A stretch of DNA of 64,000 nucleotides. Source: Mucilaginibacter rivuli. GTDB taxonomy: Bacteria > Bacteroidota > Bacteroidia > Sphingobacteriales > Sphingobacteriaceae. Location of the stretch: contig NZ_JAHXPQ010000005.1 in assembly GCF_019391655.1 (NCBI RefSeq), forward strand, positions 186,001-250,000, written 5' to 3'. The notes below the pieces were generated by a model. It did not search any database. It was not told the origin of the DNA and was given only the letters and a program-made list of their open reading frames with translations. The translations under genes and the position numbers were made by a program. Below are positions 25,900 through 35,360 of this stretch, piece by piece (position 1 is the first letter of the stretch; each line of letters begins with the position of its first letter).

Positions 25900-27705
25900 T
25901 TAAAGGTGTACCAATTTGGGGAACCCGTTATAGGTCACGGTTGATTCCTTTTTACTTCCGGTCAGTACGATATTAAATTTCCGGGTCTTCAGCATTCCCG
26001 AAAATGCACCTTTCCTTTTCCCAATGGTTAATGTTTGATGAAGATTGTCCCATTTAAAATTGATGGTGGCATAAGCACCCTTTTCGTAATTGTAATTGTC
26101 GCCTTCATCTTCATAAAGTGTAAAAGAGCCATCCGATCCGGGGTAAACTCTGATCTCCATCTGGTCGGCTTTCTTTTCGGCTGCATATTGTAACTCCGGC
26201 CCCATCGGAATGATCGACCCGGCCTTTACAAATAAGGGCAACACATCAATCGGGGTTTGCTTTTCAATAGTTTGCCCGCCAACGCTTTGCTGGCCTGTCC
26301 AAAAGTCAAACCAATAAGTACCCTTAGGCAAATAAACGCTCTGGGTTTTAACCACATCAAAGGTGGTTTTAGCACTCGCTTTGCTGGTGTACATAGAATC
26401 AGTAACCGGACAAACCAAAAACGCTTTACCAAAAAGGTACTCATTATTAATATCCAAAGCCTTTTCATCTTTCGGGAAATCCATAACTAAAGCCCGTAAC
26501 ATAGTTGAGTTATTACTGGTTACCGCCCAGGCATTCGAATAATTATACGGCAGTAAACGGTAACGAAGATTGATGTATTTTTCTATCGCATCATAAGCCC
26601 AATAGCCTTTTTGCCCAAATTGGTATATCTCACGCGGAGCGTCCGTTCCGTGCGAACGCATCATAGGGCAAAAGGTTCCAAACTGTAACCAGCGTACATA
26701 TAACTCCTGGTAAGCAGGGTCCTTAGTTCCGCGGCGAGAGAAGCCATTTTCGAAGAAGCCACCAATATCAGTGTTCCAATAAGGGATGCCCGACAGGCCG
26801 ATATTTAATCCACCCGAAATTTGATTGCGCAGCACTTTCCAATCCGACCTGATATCTCCCGACCATACCGTTGTGCCATTGCGCTGCTGCCCTGCAAAAG
26901 CCGATCGCGCTAATATAAAAACCCTTTTGGCATCGCTTGTTTCACGCTGATGTTCATAAACGCCTTGTGTGTGCAGCAAAGGGTAAGCATTACGCATTTT
27001 GCGGTAAGAACCATCATAGGTTAGTATATTTTCATCGCCTGGTTTTTCTTTGTGATGATCGGGTTCTGTCGAGTCAAGCCACCAGCCGTCCATACCTAAA
27101 GCAAAAATATTTTTGTTCATGTAACTCCAGTATAAATCGCGGGCTTTGGGGTTAAAAACATCGTAAACCTGTACTGCAGGGTTTATGGGCCAGGTAATGT
27201 AACTGTTATACAAATAACCATGATTATTCATATCCGCCCATATTTTGGTTTTATTGCCAAACGATGGCCACACCGAAATAATGATGTGTGCATTAAGCTG
27301 ATGTACGCTATCTATCAAAGATTTAGGATCGGGATAGCCCGGACCAACAAATTCAGTTGAGTTCCATTGTTTTTCATCCACGCCCCAGTACTGCCAATCT
27401 TGCACAATGCCATCAATAGGCACATGTAGGTCACGGTATTTTTTTAACACCCCAACCACTTCTTGCTGACTTTTGTAACGTTCGCGGCTTTGCCAATAAC
27501 CAAATACCCATTGCGGAAACATCGGTGCCTGCCCGGTAAGTTTGCGTAAACCGGCAATCACACCATCGGCATTTCCGCCGTATATAAAATAATAATCTAC
27601 GCCATCGCCTACTTCGGAGGTGAAGGAAGCCCCGGCAGCGTTATCTTCAAATTGTGTGGTTGAATAATTATCCCAGAAAATACCATAACCTTTTACCGAA
27701 TGCAT
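25900..27705 (-). CDS. GH31 alpha-glucosidase/alpha-xylosidase, N-terminal domain missing (possible pseudogene)
   Basis: A 601-residue open frame covers the GH31 catalytic barrel and C-terminal domains. The nucleophile is D211 in DGWWLDSTEPD, and the acid/base is D284 in WSGDIRSDW. The WWLDSTEP form and YGGNADGVI region suggest alpha-xylosidase-type specificity. GH31 enzymes normally carry about 180-200 residues of N-terminal beta-sandwich before the KGYGIFWDNYS segment. Here that segment is at residues 5-15. An in-frame TGA stands only six codons upstream of the ATG (27723-27721). There is no signal peptide. The gene therefore appears cut at its 5' end, and a product from this start is unlikely to fold normally. 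See the remnant at 27706-27762. Confidence 0.75.
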   Translation of the reverse strand: MHSVKGYGIFWDNYSTTQFEDNAAGASFTSEVGDGVDYYFIYGGNADGVIAGLRKLTGQAPMFPQWVFGYWQSRERYKSQQEVVGVLKKYRDLHVPIDGIVQDWQYWGVDEKQWNSTEFVGPGYPDPKSLIDSVHQLNAHIIISVWPSFGNKTKIWADMNNHGYLYNSYITWPINPAVQVYDVFNPKARDLYWSYMNKNIFALGMDGWWLDSTEPDHHKEKPGDENILTYDGSYRKMRNAYPLLHTQGVYEHQRETSDAKRVFILARSAFAGQQRNGTTVWSGDIRSDWKVLRNQISGGLNIGLSGIPYWNTDIGGFFENGFSRRGTKDPAYQELYVRWLQFGTFCPMMRSHGTDAPREIYQFGQKGYWAYDAIEKYINLRYRLLPYNYSNAWAVTSNNSTMLRALVMDFPKDEKALDINNEYLFGKAFLVCPVTDSMYTSKASAKTTFDVVKTQSVYLPKGTYWFDFWTGQQSVGGQTIEKQTPIDVLPLFVKAGSIIPMGPELQYAAEKKADQMEIRVYPGSDGSFTLYEDEGDNYNYEKGAYATINFKWDNLHQTLTIGKRKGAFSGMLKTRKFNIVLTGSKKESTVTYNGFPKLVHL

Positions 27706-27762
27706 AAAACCGAAGACGGTTCAAACCTCACCACGGCCGAATGGCGGTTATTTGCGGAATAA
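27706..27762 (+). pseudogene. Possible 3' remnant of a deleted plus-strand gene
   Basis: On the plus strand an open frame reads KTEDGSNLTTAEWRLFAE and stops at TAA 27760-27762. A strong plus-oriented terminator follows 17 bp later, though no plus-strand gene is complete here. The simplest reading is that this is the tail of a gene that once diverged from GH31, and that one deletion removed both 5' ends. The tail is too short to assign to a family. Confidence 0.3.
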
Positions 27763-27779
27763 TATCAATGTAAGTTTTG

Positions 27780-27811
27780 AAAGCTCCCGGTGAAAATCGG
27801 GAGCTTTTTTT
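27780..27811 (+). terminator. Orphan plus-strand terminator
   Basis: AAGCTCCCG (27781-27789) pairs with CGGGAGCTT (27798-27806) and is followed by T-rich sequence. It points in the plus direction, but the gene to its left is on the minus strand, which is why a lost plus-strand gene is suspected. Confidence 0.8.
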
Positions 27812-27987
27812 ATTATATTTTATGTTACCGCCCATCCCCAAATATTATTTCATAACGATTTATGTTACAGCAAAAAATATAACTTTAGCTTAAAAAGCTT
27901 TTAATTTGTGACCCATAACTTTTTTTTATTATTGAAAAAAATATTATTTTCACCTCGGCTCCTACAGCCTCTGTTGAATTAAACTAT

Positions 27988-30900
27988 ATGAAATATTACC
28001 TCCCCTTATTAGCGCTTTTATCGCTAATGGCTCTATCGCAAATTACTTTCGCCCAAAAAATCGAACTCATCAACTCCGGTGAGCTACTCAAACAAGGCGG
28101 CATTCTGCATGACTCCGCAAAATATAAGCAGGCATTAACATTATATAACAAAATAAACCGCAGCGATACAAATTATGTATGGTCGCTTTACGAAAAAGCA
28201 CTTACCTGCGAGGCCGACAGCCAATATAACCAGGCCATCAAATATTGCCAGGAAGCTCTTTCCCTTAAAGAACAGCGTGATTTTGAACCCGAGCTTTACA
28301 ATACCTATGGCAACACGCTGAATGATATGGGCCAAACAGAACAGGCCATCAAGGTTTTTGATATGGCCATTGCCAGGTATCCTTCCTTTTCATTATTGTA
28401 TTTTAATAAGGGCGTTGCATTGCTGGCTTCAAAACCGCACGAAGCCGAGTTGCTGTTTCAAAAAGCACTTATTATAAACCCTTATATGTACAGCGCGCAT
28501 TTCCAACTGGCGCTGGCCACATGCAAACAGGGTAAAATAGTACCGGGCTTTCTTAGCCTCATTGGCTACCTTTTAACAAATCCGGAGGGTAAGTATTGTT
28601 CAAGGGCTATCACATTGTTAAGCGAGATCTCAAAAAGCACCGATGAGGTTTTGAATTTTAAGAACAAGAGAACAGAAACTCCCGACGAAAACTACCAGGC
28701 AGTAGAAGATATTTTACTATCAAAAATTGCGCTCGATAAACAATATAAGCCCATCATATCATTAGACGACCCAATATCCCGACAAATACAGGCTGTAATT
28801 GAGAAACTGGAATATAACAAAACTGATAAAGATTTTTATATACAGTATTACCTGCCTTATTACAAACACGTATTTAATGATCATAAATTTGAGCCTTTTA
28901 TTTATCACCTCTTCTCAAATGTGAAGATCAAGGCTATTGAAGATTATGCCAAAAGGAACAAAAAAGAACTTGAAGCATTTGCCAGCGATGCAGCCGATTA
29001 CTTTAACCAGATACGTGCTACACGCCAATTAGCTTATGCAGAGCGCGATACTGTTACCGGCAAATATTATTTTGAGAGCGGCAAGCTTGTTGGCAAAGGC
29101 ATATTATTAAACAAAGGAAAAACACTTACCGGCCACTGGGAATTTTATTACCCCGGCGGAAACATGAAAGGGATAGGCGAGTATAATGCTGCAGGCGAAC
29201 GTGAAGGCGACTGGCTGTTCTATTTTAATTCGGGTAAACTAAAAACCAAAGAGCATTATACAAACGGAAAGCTTAACGGCCCACAGTTAGGTCGCTTTGA
29301 GAATGGAAATATCTCATCGGAAGAAACCTATGTAAATGACCTGGTAGAGGGTGTGGTGACTACTTATTACTACGCGGGCTGCAAAAAATCGATAGTACAT
29401 TATAAACTTGGCAAAAAAGACGGCGAAGAACGCAAGTTTTATTCCAATGGCAATTTAATGGCGGTCAATACATATGCAAATGGCTTAATTACAGGCCTGT
29501 CAACCGAGTATTTTAAGAGCGGAAAGGTTAACCAAACCGAAGAGTTTTTGAACGGTAAGGCCGAAGGCGCATTTAAATTATATTATGAAAGCGGCGGCCT
29601 TTCGGTAGATGGTATAAATGTAAAAGATAAGGGGCAAGGCCAATGGAAATACTACTATGAGAACGGAAAGTTAAAAGAAACACGCACTTACGTGGACGAT
29701 GTTGAAGAAGGCCCGCACGAAGAGTTTCATGATAACGGGCAACTGTCGAGCAGGTATGAAAACAAAAAAGGTAAAATGAACGGCGAGATAACCTATTTTG
29801 ATAAAGATGGCAAGCTATTCTCAAAATATGTTTACGATAATGGTGTAATCAAATCAGCACAATATTTCAGCAAAGCCGGCACCATCCTAAGCTCATCCGA
29901 ATTTAAAAACAACGCCATCGATATCACCAGCTATACTGCCAGGGGGCATAAAAAATCGCACTTTGGCTATAATAAAAAAGGCGACCTGGAAGGACCTGAT
30001 ACTGTATTTTACGGATCAGGAAAAGTGTATCAAACCAATAATTACAAAGGCGGCGAGTTAAATGGCACCTCTGTTACCTATTTTTTAAATGGTAAAAAAA
30101 GAACCGAAGTGAACATGACAGATGGTAAAGCTAATGGCTATTACCAAAGCTTTTATACCAATGGCAAGATAGAATCTGAAGGATGGAAACAAGACGGGCA
30201 AAACCAGGGCGAATGGGATACATATGATGAGCAAGGCCGTTTAACCGCTAAATACTATTACCTTGATGGTGAACTGAATGGCTATAAAGAAGATTATTGG
30301 CCCAACGGCCTGAAAACTACCGAGCAAAAATACCGCAGGGGCTGGCTCGAAAAAATGACCCAGTATGATCACTCAGGAAAAGTAATAGCTGTTGATTCAT
30401 TTTATAATGGTACGGGTAAATATGTTGTTTACTCACCCGATGGGAAAGTAACCGCCCGTGCAAATTATGTTAATGGCGATTTTGACGGCCCTTATAAAAC
30501 TTATTATTTTGACGGCAGTATAGAGAGCGTACAGGTATACCGCAAGGGCATTAAAGACAGTGCCTATGTAAGTTATTACCATGGTGGCAAAAAATACTTA
30601 GAGGGCCAGTTTAAAAATGGTAACAAAACCGGCTTATGGAAAAACTATGATGAAGACGGTAAGATGTACCTGACTAAAATGTATGAGAATGACATGTTAA
30701 ACGGCGACAGAACCTATTACTTCCCTAATGGTAATAAAGACCTGGTATCGCCATATAAAAATGATGAACTTGAGGGCACAGTTAGAAAGTATGACCCTGA
30801 TGGTGTATTGGTTGACGAAGTTATTTTTGAAGACGGCAATGCGGTAGCTTTTTCCTATCTCGGTAAAGACGAAAAACCGGTACCGGTAATTGATCTTGAA

Positions 30901-31290
30901 AGTACAAACGGCTTACTTAAAGCTTATTTTCCGAATGGAAAAGTATCAAGGGAATGTACTTACAGTGATGGTGTAAAAAACGGCGATGACAAAATATATT
31001 ACATTAACGGCCAGTTACGATCAATAGACACCGAAGTTTACGGTATATCCGAAGGTGTATTTAAGGAATATTATGCTGATGGAAAGCCCAAATCTGAGTA
31101 TTACTATTTAACCGATAACCTGAATGGTATTAGTAAAGAGTTTAATCAGCAGGGTGGGTTGGTAAAAGAAATGACACTGGAAAACGGCACTAACCATGGC
31201 CCTACAAAATACTACAACGCGGCCGGCAAAAACGATAAAACCATGGTATATACTTATGGTACACTAATAGCTGTGAAGAATGAGAAATAA
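27988..31290 (+). CDS. Secreted TPR and MORN-type (YwqK-like) repeat protein
   Basis: 1100 residues with a signal peptide ending near TFAQ. Residues about 30-200 are TPR-like (AIKYCQEALSLKEQ, AIKVFDMAIARYPS). From about 355 to the end there are roughly thirty degenerate repeats of about 23 residues. Their pattern is YxxGKLxxxxxYxNGxxxGxxxxYY, the MORN_2/YwqK-antitoxin repeat. No enzyme motif was found. The repeats form a long beta-meander. Despite the family name, nothing suggests an antitoxin role for this exported protein. It overlaps the following DUF3857 gene by 11 bp, so the two are coupled. Confidence 0.8.
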   Translation: MKYYLPLLALLSLMALSQITFAQKIELINSGELLKQGGILHDSAKYKQALTLYNKINRSDTNYVWSLYEKALTCEADSQYNQAIKYCQEALSLKEQRDFEPELYNTYGNTLNDMGQTEQAIKVFDMAIARYPSFSLLYFNKGVALLASKPHEAELLFQKALIINPYMYSAHFQLALATCKQGKIVPGFLSLIGYLLTNPEGKYCSRAITLLSEISKSTDEVLNFKNKRTETPDENYQAVEDILLSKIALDKQYKPIISLDDPISRQIQAVIEKLEYNKTDKDFYIQYYLPYYKHVFNDHKFEPFIYHLFSNVKIKAIEDYAKRNKKELEAFASDAADYFNQIRATRQLAYAERDTVTGKYYFESGKLVGKGILLNKGKTLTGHWEFYYPGGNMKGIGEYNAAGEREGDWLFYFNSGKLKTKEHYTNGKLNGPQLGRFENGNISSEETYVNDLVEGVVTTYYYAGCKKSIVHYKLGKKDGEERKFYSNGNLMAVNTYANGLITGLSTEYFKSGKVNQTEEFLNGKAEGAFKLYYESGGLSVDGINVKDKGQGQWKYYYENGKLKETRTYVDDVEEGPHEEFHDNGQLSSRYENKKGKMNGEITYFDKDGKLFSKYVYDNGVIKSAQYFSKAGTILSSSEFKNNAIDITSYTARGHKKSHFGYNKKGDLEGPDTVFYGSGKVYQTNNYKGGELNGTSVTYFLNGKKRTEVNMTDGKANGYYQSFYTNGKIESEGWKQDGQNQGEWDTYDEQGRLTAKYYYLDGELNGYKEDYWPNGLKTTEQKYRRGWLEKMTQYDHSGKVIAVDSFYNGTGKYVVYSPDGKVTARANYVNGDFDGPYKTYYFDGSIESVQVYRKGIKDSAYVSYYHGGKKYLEGQFKNGNKTGLWKNYDEDGKMYLTKMYENDMLNGDRTYYFPNGNKDLVSPYKNDELEGTVRKYDPDGVLVDEVIFEDGNAVAFSYLGKDEKPVPVIDLESTNGLLKAYFPNGKVSRECTYSDGVKNGDDKIYYINGQLRSIDTEVYGISEGVFKEYYADGKPKSEYYYLTDNLNGISKEFNQQGGLVKEMTLENGTNHGPTKYYNAAGKNDKTMVYTYGTLIAVKNEK

Positions 31291-33205
31291 GTTTTTAATC
31301 GCTTTATTGTGCGTAATTACTTCCATTTCGTTATTCACAAATAATTTACTGGCTCAAACTGTTGAACAAATAAGCAAACAGTTCCCCGGCGAAAAAGCAG
31401 TTATGCTTAATAAATCGCTCCAGTACAATATTAGCTTAAAAAACGGGCAGCCATATGTTGAAAGCAGCGAGCTCCAGCAAATAGAATACGTGCTGGGTAG
31501 CGCTACCGCATACAGTGGTAATTATGGTTTTTCGCATAGCGATTTCCAGAAACTGGTAACCTACGAAGCCTTTACACGCACTCCCGATAATAAAAAAATT
31601 AAGGTAACCGAGTTTAAAACAGGCACCGATAAAGAGAGCTTTGTTTTTTACGATGATGTGAAAGAAACATCGTTCAATTTTCCGGCAATTGAGCCCGGCG
31701 CGGTAGGCAACCTGCAGGTATCATGGCAAAATACTAACCCGCACCTGTTATCTCCTTATTATTTTACTGGTTTTATGCCTGCCATAAACAGCGAGCTAAA
31801 AGTTACTGTAGCGAAAGAAATATCGTTAAAATATTTTTTGACAGGCCTTGACACCGATAAGATTGCAGTTAATATCGATAACAAACATGGTAATAAAGTT
31901 TACACCTTTCAATATAAAAACTGCCCTCCGGATAAGCGTTACCCTGATGCGCCGGAGTATGCATGGTATTCGCCTCATGTTATTTTTTATATCGAAAATT
32001 ATAAGGACGGCAGCGGTAACACCGTATCTTATCTTTCAAATGATGATGACCTGTATAAACTCAGTTACAGCTTTATAAAAGATGTAAACACCACTGTTAA
32101 CCCCGGTTTAAAGCATATTGTGGACTCGCTTACCAACAAACTGACTACGCCCGAAAGCAAAGCCCGAAGCATTTACGCGTGGGTGCAGCACAACATTAAA
32201 TACGTAGCGTTTGAAGATGGCATGGGTGGCTTTGTACCACGGGATGCCGGCCTTGTTTGCAGCAGGCGCTTTGGCGATTGTAAGGATATGGCAAGCATTT
32301 TAACTGAAATGCTTAAAGTAGTTAACATACCGGCATATTTTACATGGCTCGGCACGCGCGATCTGCCCTACAAATTCACCAAAGTACCTTTACCCTTGGT
32401 GAGTAACCACATGATATGTACCATAAACCTTAACGGGAAGTACATATTTTTAGATGGCACCGACCCCACCTGTGTTTTTGGCACCACACCGGCCGGCATA
32501 CAGGAAAAGGAAGCCATGATATCAATAAACGAAAAAGAATATAAGATACTCAACATCCCGATAGTTGAAAAAAATAAAAATATGTTAATTGATACCACCT
32601 GGATGGAGCTCACTCCTACCGGTATTAAAGGCAAAATAAAAGAAAACCTGAAGGGCTACTACGCCATGAACATGTATGGCGGTATGATGTACTGGAAACA
32701 GAAAGATATGCACGACCATCTTAAAGGCATGTTCAGCCGTGGCTCGAACAAGTTTTTGTTGGATACCTTTAGGATAGACAAAACCCTGCCTAATAATGAG
32801 ATAGCCCTTTATGGCGATTTTACCCTGCCCGATTATGCCAAGAAAATAGGTAACGATTATTACCTTAACCTTAACCTGTTTAAGCTTTGTTTAGACCAGC
32901 AGATAGATTTCCCGAAAAGGAAAACGCCCATTGAGTATAACTTTAAATATATACGCAAGTATGTTACCATGCTAAAAATACCCCAAGGTTATAAACTTAG
33001 CTACCTGCCGCCAAGCAAAACCTTCCGTAATAAAGTGTGGGGTTTTAATTTGGAGTATAGCCAAAAAGGCAACTACGTTATATTGACCCAGGATTTTGAT
33101 AACGAGAACCTGCTGATAACAAACGACCAGTTTGAAGAATGGAACAAGGTGCTCGAAAACCTGCTCCCGCAATACAAAGAAACCTTAAGCCTATCCAAAA
33201 TATAA
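31280..33205 (+). CDS. Secreted DUF3857 / transglutaminase-like protein, active-site residues present
   Basis: 641 residues with a signal peptide (about 1-25). A DUF3857 beta domain covers roughly 45-260. The transglutaminase-like core follows, with C334 in RRFGDCKDMA, H377 in SNHMI and an Asp at about 392-395 in LDGTDP, the full Cys-His-Asp triad. A C-terminal domain (about 430-641) follows. Transglutaminase-like folds of this type act as proteases or amidases in many bacteria; the substrate is unknown. It is the middle gene of a three-gene operon. Confidence 0.8.
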   Translation: MRNKFLIALLCVITSISLFTNNLLAQTVEQISKQFPGEKAVMLNKSLQYNISLKNGQPYVESSELQQIEYVLGSATAYSGNYGFSHSDFQKLVTYEAFTRTPDNKKIKVTEFKTGTDKESFVFYDDVKETSFNFPAIEPGAVGNLQVSWQNTNPHLLSPYYFTGFMPAINSELKVTVAKEISLKYFLTGLDTDKIAVNIDNKHGNKVYTFQYKNCPPDKRYPDAPEYAWYSPHVIFYIENYKDGSGNTVSYLSNDDDLYKLSYSFIKDVNTTVNPGLKHIVDSLTNKLTTPESKARSIYAWVQHNIKYVAFEDGMGGFVPRDAGLVCSRRFGDCKDMASILTEMLKVVNIPAYFTWLGTRDLPYKFTKVPLPLVSNHMICTINLNGKYIFLDGTDPTCVFGTTPAGIQEKEAMISINEKEYKILNIPIVEKNKNMLIDTTWMELTPTGIKGKIKENLKGYYAMNMYGGMMYWKQKDMHDHLKGMFSRGSNKFLLDTFRIDKTLPNNEIALYGDFTLPDYAKKIGNDYYLNLNLFKLCLDQQIDFPKRKTPIEYNFKYIRKYVTMLKIPQGYKLSYLPPSKTFRNKVWGFNLEYSQKGNYVILTQDFDNENLLITNDQFEEWNKVLENLLPQYKETLSLSKI

Positions 33206-33209
33206 TACA

Positions 33210-35180
33210 ATGATGAAAAAACACATCCTGCTCGCTGTGCTGGCACTATCTGCCGTTAAGTATGCACAAGGGCAAACAACAGGTATCGAAACAGAAAAAT
33301 GGGCCGATAAGCCTGTTATTCACCAACTGAGCGGTGCCTATGCAAAAGAATCGGCAGTTATTGTATCTGATAGCCGCAGAACTGAATATGTTGATGATAA
33401 AAAAGAGGTTTTAGAGTATTATACCCTTCATAAGCTGATCCATATTAACGATGACCGTGGGATAGAGGAGTTTAACAAAATATACCTCGGCATTGGCGAA
33501 AGCTCGGATGTGATAGCTGTTAAGGCACGCACTATACTGCCGGGCGGTAAGATCATTGAGCTTGATAAAAACAACATTAAAGACCTAAAAGAAGACAACG
33601 GCAATATTTACAAAATATTCGCGATGGATGGCCTTGAAAAAGGCTGCGAGGTGGAGTACTTCTACACCTTTAAAAAATCCACATCGTATTTTGGCAGGGA
33701 ACTGATACAAGGTAGCGTACCAATTATGGCATCGAGCTTTAAACTTATCGCGCCTGAGCGTTTAAGGTTCGAGGTAAAACCATTTAACAGCACCGTAACC
33801 AGCATAGATACGCTGCTGAATAGCAAACACATTATTACCTGCAATTTTAAAGATATTGCAGGTGCCGAAAATGAAAAATATGCTTTTTATGATGCCAACC
33901 TCATCAGGTTGGAGTTTAAACTATCTTATAATGACGAAGCGCGCCGTGGCGAGCGCTTATTTACATGGAACGAGCTTGCCAAAAGGGTTTTCAATATTTA
34001 CTCGTTTTACACGGATAAAGAATACAAGCAGGCATCAGAGATTGTGGCGCAAAACGGGTGGGATAAACTGGCTGATGAAACCCAGAAAATTATAGCTGTA
34101 GAAAGTTATGTTAAAAAACGCTATACCTATAAAGAAGAAATGGATAGCGAAGACGCCAATAAACTGGAAAGCGTTATACGCAACAAAATAGGCGGCCTGA
34201 TAGGTACCATGCGTTTGTACAGCGCTATTTTTCAAAACCTTGGCATAAACAGGCAAATAGTTTTGGCAGGCGACAGGAACAAATTTATTATTGACCGTAG
34301 TTTTGAAAACTGGAACAACTGCGATAACCCGCTGTTCTACTTCCCGGCCGAGAAAAAGTTTATTGCCCCTTCGCGGCCCGACTACCGTTTCCCCTGGATA
34401 TACCCGTCATGGGGCGAGGCAAATGGCCTGTTCTGCAAAATAACAACCTTAGGTACGGTTTCATCGGCATTAGCCGAAATAAAACCTATTGTGTTGGAAG
34501 ACTATACCAAATCAACAAACAACCTCGAATCAAAAATAGAGCTTAACGCAGGCCTTGATTCATTAACTATTGATTCTAAACAAATATATGGCGGTTACGC
34601 GGCGGTTGATTACAGGGATGTTTTCAATTTCGCGAATGACGAGCAGCGTAAAGATGTGATCAAACAATTGGCTAAATCGGTATCCAGTACCGATCATATC
34701 CTGTCATCCGAAATTAAGAACCAGGATTTTGAGAACGGCACTACCAACCAGCCTTTAATTATCCAGATAAAAACAAAATCGGGCGAGTTATTAGAGCGTG
34801 CAGGCAACAAGCTGTTGGTAAAAATAGGCCTTGCCATAGGCCCGCAGGTTGAAATGTACCAGGAAAAACCAAGGCAGCAAACCGTGGGTATTGAGTATGG
34901 CCATATTGAAGAACGTAAAATAGACTTTACCATTCCCGATGGTTATGCCATAAGCAACCTTAACGATTTAAAGATGAACCAGGTATTTTTGGATAATGGT
35001 GAGTTAACTATGGGTTTTGTATCGGGATACGAAATAAAAGGTAACGTACTATCTATCCATATTATGGAAGAGTACCGCAAAACCTTTTACCCCCTTAACC
35101 AGTTCGAGCAATTCAGAAAGATCATCAATGCCTCGTCTGACTTTAACAAAGTTGTTTTGGTATTAGAAAAGAAAAGCTAA
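33210..35180 (+). CDS. Secreted DUF3857 / transglutaminase-like protein without catalytic triad
   Basis: 656 residues with a signal peptide ending near YAQGQ. The architecture matches the preceding gene: DUF3857, transglutaminase-like core, C-terminal domain. At the position of GDCKD, however, the sequence is GGLIG (328-332), with Leu330 in place of Cys. The His and Asp segments are also changed (NNCDNPLFYFP, IAPSRPD). It is probably a non-catalytic partner of the gene 5 bp upstream. Function unknown. Confidence 0.78.
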   Translation: MMKKHILLAVLALSAVKYAQGQTTGIETEKWADKPVIHQLSGAYAKESAVIVSDSRRTEYVDDKKEVLEYYTLHKLIHINDDRGIEEFNKIYLGIGESSDVIAVKARTILPGGKIIELDKNNIKDLKEDNGNIYKIFAMDGLEKGCEVEYFYTFKKSTSYFGRELIQGSVPIMASSFKLIAPERLRFEVKPFNSTVTSIDTLLNSKHIITCNFKDIAGAENEKYAFYDANLIRLEFKLSYNDEARRGERLFTWNELAKRVFNIYSFYTDKEYKQASEIVAQNGWDKLADETQKIIAVESYVKKRYTYKEEMDSEDANKLESVIRNKIGGLIGTMRLYSAIFQNLGINRQIVLAGDRNKFIIDRSFENWNNCDNPLFYFPAEKKFIAPSRPDYRFPWIYPSWGEANGLFCKITTLGTVSSALAEIKPIVLEDYTKSTNNLESKIELNAGLDSLTIDSKQIYGGYAAVDYRDVFNFANDEQRKDVIKQLAKSVSSTDHILSSEIKNQDFENGTTNQPLIIQIKTKSGELLERAGNKLLVKIGLAIGPQVEMYQEKPRQQTVGIEYGHIEERKIDFTIPDGYAISNLNDLKMNQVFLDNGELTMGFVSGYEIKGNVLSIHIMEEYRKTFYPLNQFEQFRKIINASSDFNKVVLVLEKKS

Positions 35181-35200
35181 ACGAAATATCATTCCCTGTA

Positions 35201-35238
35201 AAAAAACGTTTTTCTGTATATCAGGAAAGCGTTTTTTT
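35201..35238 (+). terminator. Terminator after the MORN/DUF3857 operon
   Basis: AAAAAACGTTTTTCTG pairs with CAGGAAAGCGTTTTTT, with one G-T pair and one mismatch, around TATAT. A T8 run is included. It starts 20 bp after the stop. Confidence 0.75.
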
Positions 35239-35360
35239 TGTTTTTAAGCTGCTATGGTTAATGCTGCCGGTCAAAAAAAGTTCAAACTTTACAACTTTTT
35301 TATTGTTGGTTTTAGCAGATCATGAAATGGATCATGATAAATTGTTAAACATACAACCCT

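Noticed and set aside
27988-31290. MORN-repeat protein as a toxin-antitoxin component
   Set aside because: The YwqK antitoxin name comes only from the repeat family; the protein is exported, very large and has no toxin-like neighbour.
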